Positions 52,757-64,000 of a stretch of DNA of 64,000 nt are shown here, piece by piece (the first letter of the stretch is position 1; every line of letters begins with the position of its first letter). The notes beneath the pieces were generated by a model. It was not told where the DNA came from. It saw only the letters and a list, made by a program, of their open reading frames with translations, and did not search any database. Both the position numbers and the translations under genes were made by a program. Source of the stretch: Eudorina sp. 2006-703-Eu-15. Its lineage: Eukaryota; Chlorophyta; Chlorophyceae; Chlamydomonadales; Volvocaceae. Location of the stretch: assembly GCA_003117195.1 (NCBI GenBank), contig BDSI01000016.1:124001-188000 (forward strand). The letters run 5' to 3'.

Positions 52757-55110
52757 TCAACGGCGGCCTACCTGAGGCTGGTGGCCCGGTGGACCTCCTG
52801 CGGCCGCCCGCTGCTGGCCCCCCAGCGGCCGCGGCGGCGGGGGCGGTCCAAAGGCCATACCCGGTGGGGCCCCGTAGGGCCCCGGCTGTGCGTGCCCGTA
52901 CTGCGGGATGGGCGGCGGCTGCGCGCCCCACGGCGCCTGGTGGACCGGCGCCGGCGCGCCCCCGGGGCCCGCCCACTGGTGCATCCCGCCCGGCGGCCCC
53001 GGGGGGTAGCGCGGAGGGAGCGGGGCGCCGGCCTGATGCGCGGGTTGGTCCCACCCCTTGGTGTCCCGCGGGTCGAGATTGCGCCACCCCGGGTACATGC
53101 TGGCGAAGAGAGCGATTCTCTCCCGCAGGGGCTGGTCCCCTGCCGCGTGCCGCCACTTGCACGCTCTGCGTGCGCACAGCCCGTTCAGGTCCTCGATGCA
53201 CAGATTGAGGTGTAGGGCCAGGGTCCGGGCCATCGCCGCCCGACGCCCAGGGTCGTCATCCAAGCGCAACCCCGGTGGGCACAAAACGTCTTCTAGCACC
53301 TCTATCACGCGCGCCGGGACGCCCGGTTTGGCGGCCCCACTGTTGACGGAGAAGGCCGCGCTGGCCGCCGGGCCTCCACCCCCGGCGCCCACGGTGCGTG
53401 TCCGTCCACCCCCTTGGGGGGGGGGGGGCGCCCGGGCCCCCAGGGTCTGCTGCTGCGGGGACGGCTGCTGCGAAAACGAGCCCATAGTGGCCAGAAGCGC
53501 CTGAGAGGCGACCGTTAAGGCCCCCCCTTCGCCTGCCTTGTCGCTAGCCCGCGTCAGGTTGGCGGCCAGCCGCGCCACCAGGCGTTGCAGTCGGAGCACC
53601 GCCGGCCACGGGCACTCACCGTCCCATTCCTCGGACGTGGGCCAGTGGTCCATGTCCTCGGCGCGTACCAGGTATAGCAGTTGCTGCAGCGTCTGCGGTG
53701 GCAGGGCCCCGGGCGCTCCGGGGGCGGCTGCCAGGGCGCAGCCTGCCGCGTTCAAGGCCACGTCGACTGCCTCCGGCAGCCGTTGATCGCAGACGGCCGC
53801 GGACACCTTGCTAATGAACTGCAGGAGGTTTTGGCCCGCCGTCCCCGCCGTGCGAACCCGGGTGTGCCAACTCTCGGCCTCTGCGTCGAAGATTGCCAGG
53901 GCCTCCCGCAGCGGCCCCACGAGCGGCCGGCCGCCGATCTTGGTTAAGAGCCTGGCCAGCGTCTCGCGGATCTGGTCAAAATGCTGCCGGCCGTTCGCGG
54001 CTATGGCGCCGGCCGCGGCTTCGACTGCCGACCGCTCTCCGAAAGGCCGGCCTCCGTTGCTGGCCTTCTGCAGATGCACATAGGCCTCCCCGACCTTCCC
54101 CACCAGGTGCGCGACGCTGTTCTGGTGGGTTTCGTCGCCGCATGTGGCGCCCCGCTGAACCTTCATCGGGATGATCCTCGCGACTACCTGGTGCCAGTGC
54201 TGGCGCAGGTGAGCCCGGGGGGCTTCCACCGGCTCGAACTCCTCGACACTGAAATCTGCGGCGGTGTCGGCGCTAGAGCTGTCCTCCACCGTATGTGCCG
54301 CCGGCCTGGGACGCCGCTGACCTGCCCGCTCGGGTGCCTCGGCGGGCTCGGCGCCCGGACGGCGTGGGCCGTCAAGCCGCGGCGGGGAGATGCTGGCCGC
54401 GGGCTCAGCGCGGCGCGGGGCGACCCGGCGGGCGGGCGGCTCCTCCGCCCCCGCCTCTGCCGCCTCCTCTGCTGCTGCCCTGGCCACCGCGGCCGCGGCC
54501 TGCGCTGCTGCGACGGCCCGTGCGGCGACTTCGGCTGCCGCCACCCTGGCCCGTTCAGCGGCGGCGGCGGCTGCCGCCAACGCCGCCCCCGTGGTGCGTG
54601 CCCGCACGCCATCACCGCTGCTCGCTGCTCCCCTCCGGCTACCTGGCACCTGGCACCTGTGTTCCAGCCGCTGGGGGGGCCTGGCCGCGTGACCGCTGCC
54701 CCCGCGACCCCCGCGGCGGCCTCTGTCGCCCCGGCTGCCTCCGCCGCCGCAGCCACTCTGGCCGCAGCCTCGGCCTCGGCCGCTGCGGCGATCTCAACCG
54801 CGGCTGCCTCGTCCGCCGCGGCTGTGTCCGCTGCCACCTGAAGCGCGTCCGCCGCCCCTCGGTCCTCGTCTGCCTCCCCCGGCGGGGGTGGGTCATTTTC
54901 GGGATTCTCCGTAATGGTCCCCAGGCCGTCGCGTGGGCGCTTGCCGTTCGCTGCTAGGCGGCCTGAGCGGCGCAGGTCGCTGGTTGTCGGCCGCGCGGGA
55001 AGCTTCCGTCTGGGTCGGCTACCCGTCGCCCCGCCCGCCCTTCCTGTCCCGGTGAGCTGCTGCCTCCCGAAGGCGACAGGTAGGACTCCTGCAGGTGACA
55101 CCAGACCCAC
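52757..55110 (-). CDS. gag-like protein of the YR retrotransposon (frame change near 54645)
   Basis: The C-terminal 630 codons (from 54649) include an Ala/Arg-rich region, then a conserved core (QLLYLVRAEDMDHWPTSEEW, CPWPAVLRLQRLVARLAANL) and a CCCH-type finger, CIEDLNGLCARRACKWRHAA, followed by a Pro/Gly tail to 52757. The N-terminal 150 codons lie in another frame from 55110 (MGLVSPAGVLPVAFGRQQLT, DLRRSGRLAANGKRPRDGLG). The frames meet near 54645 at a 7-bp tandem repeat (ACCTGGC). So either gag starts at 54649, or the gene carries a frame change. It is the counterpart of the gag at 38660-41117, but shares little sequence beyond composition and layout. Confidence 0.6.
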
Positions 55111-55156
55111 GCGTCAGTCGTGCGTTCTAACGCCCCCAGTCGTGCGCTCTGCCGGA

Positions 55157-56280
55157 GCCTAAGGCCGGGCAGGCCGTCCCGTCGTCCATCGGGCGTCCCC
55201 TCGTAGGGGCGTAAGGCCGAGCAGGCCGTCTAATCGCCGAGCAGGCGTCTCCTCGCAGGATCCAAAGGCCGAGCAGGCCGTCTAATCGCCGAGCAGGCGT
55301 CTCCTCGCAGGAGCCTAAGGCCGAGCAGGCCGTCCAATCGCCGAGCAGGCGTCTCCTAGCAGGAGCCTAAGGCCGAGCAGGCCGTCTAATCGCCGAGCAG
55401 GCGTCTCCTCGCAGGAGCCTAAGGCCAAGCAGGCCGTCTAATCACCGAGCAGGCGTCTCCTCGCAGGAGCCTAAGGCCGAGCAGGCCGTCTAATCGCCGA
55501 GCAGGCGTCTCCTCGCAGGAGCCTAAGGCCGAGCAGGCCGTCTAATCACCGAGCAGGCGTCTCCTCGCAGGAGCCTAAGGCCGAGCAGGCCGTCTAATCG
55601 CCGAGCAGGCGTCTCCTCGCAGGAGCCTAAGGCCGAGCAGGCCGTCTAATCGCCGAGCAGGCGTCTCCTCGCAGGAGCCTAAGGCCGAGCAGGCCGTCTA
55701 ATCGCCGAGCAGGCGTCTCCTCGCAGGAGCCTAAGGCCGAGCAGGCCGTCTAATCGCCGAGCAGGCGTCTCCTCGCAGGAGCCTAAGGCCGAGCAGGCCG
55801 TCTAATCGCCGAGCAGGCGTCTCCTCGCAGGAGCCTAAGGCCGAGCAGGCCGTCTAATCGCCGAGCAGGCGTCTCCTCGCAGGAGCCTAAGGCCGAGCAG
55901 GCCGTCTAATCGCCGAGCAGGCGTCTCCTCGCAGGAGCCTAAGGCCGAGCAGGCCGTCTAATCGCCGAGCAGGCGTCTCCTCGCAGGAGCCTAAGGCCGA
56001 GCAGGCCGTCTAATCGCCGAGCAGGCGTCTCCTCGCAGGAGCCTAAGGCCGAGCAGGCCGTCTAATCGCCGAGCAGGCGTCTCCTCGCAGGAGCCTAAGG
56101 CCGAGCAGGCCGTCTAATCGCCGAGCAGGCGTCTCCTCGCAGGAGCCTAAGGCCGAGCAGGCCGTCTAATCGCCGAGCAGGCGTCTCCTCGCGGGAGCCT
56201 AAGGCCGAGCAGGCCGTCTAAACGCCGAGCGCAGGAGCCTAAGTCTGAGCAGGCCGTCTAATCGCCGGGCGAGCCTAATA
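55157..56280. repeat. 52-bp tandem array, 20 regular copies
   Basis: Twenty units keep an exact 52-bp register from 55215 to 56254, with degenerate units at both ends. Each unit is itself two related halves, both starting GCCGAGCAGGC: one continues CGTCTAATC, the other GTCTCCTCGCAGGAGCCTAA. CTCCT-CGC-AGGAG can form a small hairpin in every unit. Copies are almost identical. The array lies between the gag start and repeat B2 of the element. Confidence 0.97.
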
Positions 56281-56774
56281 ACCCGAGCCGGCGCCTCTAG
56301 CCGAGCCTTGTTGCCCGGCGCGCGCCGCCGCTTCGTCGCGCTGCCATTGCCCAGCTCCCCCCCTAAAACCCGGTTTCCTAGCGACTCCGACCGGCCCCTA
56401 TCCCCGAAAACAGGTTGGAAATGTCACTTACCCCTGGCTGAGCGTCGGCCATCTGGCGTCGCGACTTGTTCTGCGACTTGACCGCCGATGCCCTTGGTCG
56501 ACTTGTCCTGCGGCGTACTCCGGTCCCCGATCTCCCAAGTTATATTAGCGTCTTGCTCCTGAAATTGACTTGTTGCCGAGGTGGTGCGCTACTTCGCGAA
56601 GGTGCCGCGGGTCGCGATGTCGCGCTCCGGCTTGTCGGTTGACCGCCGACGGCGCTCGCCGGAATTGGTGAGCTTGAAGAGAGATAAAATTGCTGTTGAA
56701 GACGGCGAGAATTGCTCCTCTTGAAGAAGTTGCGCCCAAATATCTCCTTCTGTCTGGCCGGCGCGTTACAAATC

Positions 56775-56927
56775 GCGCGCGTGTAACGGCCTTCCACAAT
56801 TACACGTGTAATATTACGCTTTCTACCAAAGGGCAGATCTCGTGGAGGTCTCTCCCCTAAACTCGCCTCCGTCCGTTGTCTTTGCTGGCTCGCCCGTACA
56901 CTTGTACCGCACTTCAGGAATTCTAAT
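56775..56927. repeat. Split direct repeat B2 (right end of the element)
   Basis: Second copy of B1; element sequence ends at CTAAT and host sequence AATGGTTGC follows. Confidence 0.9.
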
Positions 56928-57348
56928 AATGGTTGCACAGGAGCCCGTTCGAAACGAAGGAACTAATATCCTAGGTATGCATTACCTTATAAATAAAAGA
57001 AGTATTACGTTAGCCTACCTAGAAAATTGCTGTAAAGCGGGCTGTTCAGCGTGCTGCTGACTGTGTACGAATAATAATTCGGTGACAGTACCGGTACGGT
57101 ACGTCGATCGACTGTCAACCGGCGAAGCCACTTTGCGTGAGGATTCGCAATGTTTTAAAAAATAAACGAGTGGATTTAAGAAATAAGCAAATAAGCGATA
57201 ACATGCGGACATCCAAACACGTTTACTAGTATCTTCTTTGTTCTGCACGGATGCCCGAGCAGGCAGCGGCCGAACGAGGAATGCGACTGTCCTGTATTTA
57301 AACCGGTTATACAGCCCCGTTTTTCCATTCATCCGCAATCGGACCACG

Positions 57349-57474
57349 ATGCCAAGGTTGCTGCTTCGCGGCCTCAACATCGTTAACTCGCAGGGTTTCA
57401 GCAACACGAACCCGCTCGGACGCCTCATCTATGATTGCGACAGCAAGATGCTTCGGCTGCTAACCAACTTCAAA
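57349..57474 (+). CDS. Possible first exon of an unrecognised gene
   Basis: An ATG in reasonable context (CCACGATGCC) opens MPRLLLRGLNIVNSQGFSNT then NPLGRLIYDCDSKMLRLLTN and reaches a good donor (AAA|GTAAGA) at 57475. TATTTAAAC about 55 bases upstream could be a TATA-like element. I found no convincing second exon on the plus strand before the minus-strand WDTC1-like gene, so this may be a fragment. Confidence 0.25.
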
Positions 57475-57818
57475 GTAAGAGCCAGCTCGTAGCCAGTGGC
57501 CGGCCGACATCGTTGCGCTACCGCACCCTATCACGCCACATAACACTGCACGCAACGTTAACAATGGAAATACACCAACGGAACAGGAATACACCAAAGG
57601 AAATACACCAACGGAAATACACCAACAGGAACGGACACGCGTCACCGATGGACCACACCACCCTCAGACGGTGGTCGGGTTCGCATTTTGCTTGTTACTG
57701 CGCCGGCCGCAGCGCGGCCGCGCCGCCACGCGCCCGCGCGCGGTGTCTATCTTTCCATTGCTATGCAGCCTGTACATGTCCGGGCCGCGTCCTCCCTTAC
57801 GACCTCCCTGACGGCCCT

Positions 57819-64000
<6,182 letters not shown>

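Larger units (their letters stand above)
50194..56927. mobile_element. YR retrotransposon with split direct repeats (YR + gag, no RT)
   Basis: The layout is A1 (50194-50323), recombinase gene (plus), B1 (52082-52234) joined to A2 (52233-52362), gag (minus), a 52-bp tandem array, B2 (56775-56927). A1/A2 (130 bp) and B1/B2 (153 bp) look identical by eye. This A1...B1-A2...B2 order is the split-direct-repeat design of PAT/Kangaroo/TOC3-type DIRS-order elements, in which new copies insert from a circle by site-specific recombination. The recombinase in opposite orientation to gag fits Kangaroo-like elements. No reverse transcriptase or RNase H is present, so it would depend on a partner. The near-identical repeats suggest recent insertion. 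Confidence 0.85.

Noticed and set aside
55157..56280. CRISPR-like array
   Set aside because: The units are contiguous 52-bp copies without unique spacers, lie inside a retrotransposon, and the genome is eukaryotic.
56540..56938. 132-codon minus-strand ORF at the right end of the retrotransposon
   Set aside because: It is a reading of repeat B2 and flanking DNA; the same frame appears behind B1 at 51499-52314, as expected from a repeat.

Overview
The window is nuclear DNA of a green alga, most likely a volvocine (Chlamydomonas/Volvox-type) species. It is GC-rich, its genes are cut into many short exons with GTGAGT/GTGGGT-type donors, proteins carry long Ala/Gly/Pro/Gln tracts, introns are full of microsatellites, and it holds tyrosine-recombinase (YR) retrotransposons arranged like the Kangaroo/TOC3 elements of that group. 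I see no rRNA, tRNA or CRISPR array.

The left part is ordinary gene space. At 284-5673 (minus) lies most of a pyruvate,phosphate dikinase gene (11 exons resolved; the C-terminus is off the left edge). After a gene-poor stretch with a 21-bp minisatellite, 11443-26731 (plus) holds a 22-exon gene whose splice phases all agree and give a 1972-residue protein: low-complexity N-terminus, ribonuclease-inhibitor-type LRRs, then a duplicated pair of DUF4476-like and 'GHY' modules. Its introns carry at least two families of short dispersed repeats. The last exon of an unrecognised membrane protein is at 29227-29897 (minus).

The middle (about 30-46 kb) looks like an accessory island: small intronless ORFs, often in tight pairs, mixed with transposon debris. 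At 32026-32723 two abutting ORFs resemble a bacterial HicA/HicB toxin-antitoxin pair. At 36006-37104 there is a duplicated small domain, a 184-residue ORF and a GNAT acetyltransferase fragment. The GNAT piece is joined in frame to the reverse transcriptase of a truncated YR retrotransposon (RT fragment and gag, 37.4-41.1 kb), whose gag leader carries four small hairpins with paired base changes. Another unrecognised ORF pair is at 42567-43496, and a foldback element at 45.6-46.0 kb.

The right part has a putative AT-hook protein (46835, plus) converging on and overlapping an F-box/LRR gene (47633-49837, minus, one internal stop). Next is a YR retrotransposon with complete split direct repeats (50194-56927): A1, YR gene (plus), B1-A2, gag (minus), a 20-copy 52-bp array, B2, and no RT. 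Finally, a WDTC1-like WD40/TPR gene (DDB1-CUL4 substrate-receptor type) runs on the minus strand from about 57.8 kb off the right edge; two of its introns have large simple repeats directly at a splice site.

All exon coordinates were read by hand from splice consensus, phase and protein sense. Family names come from recognised motifs, not from searches.
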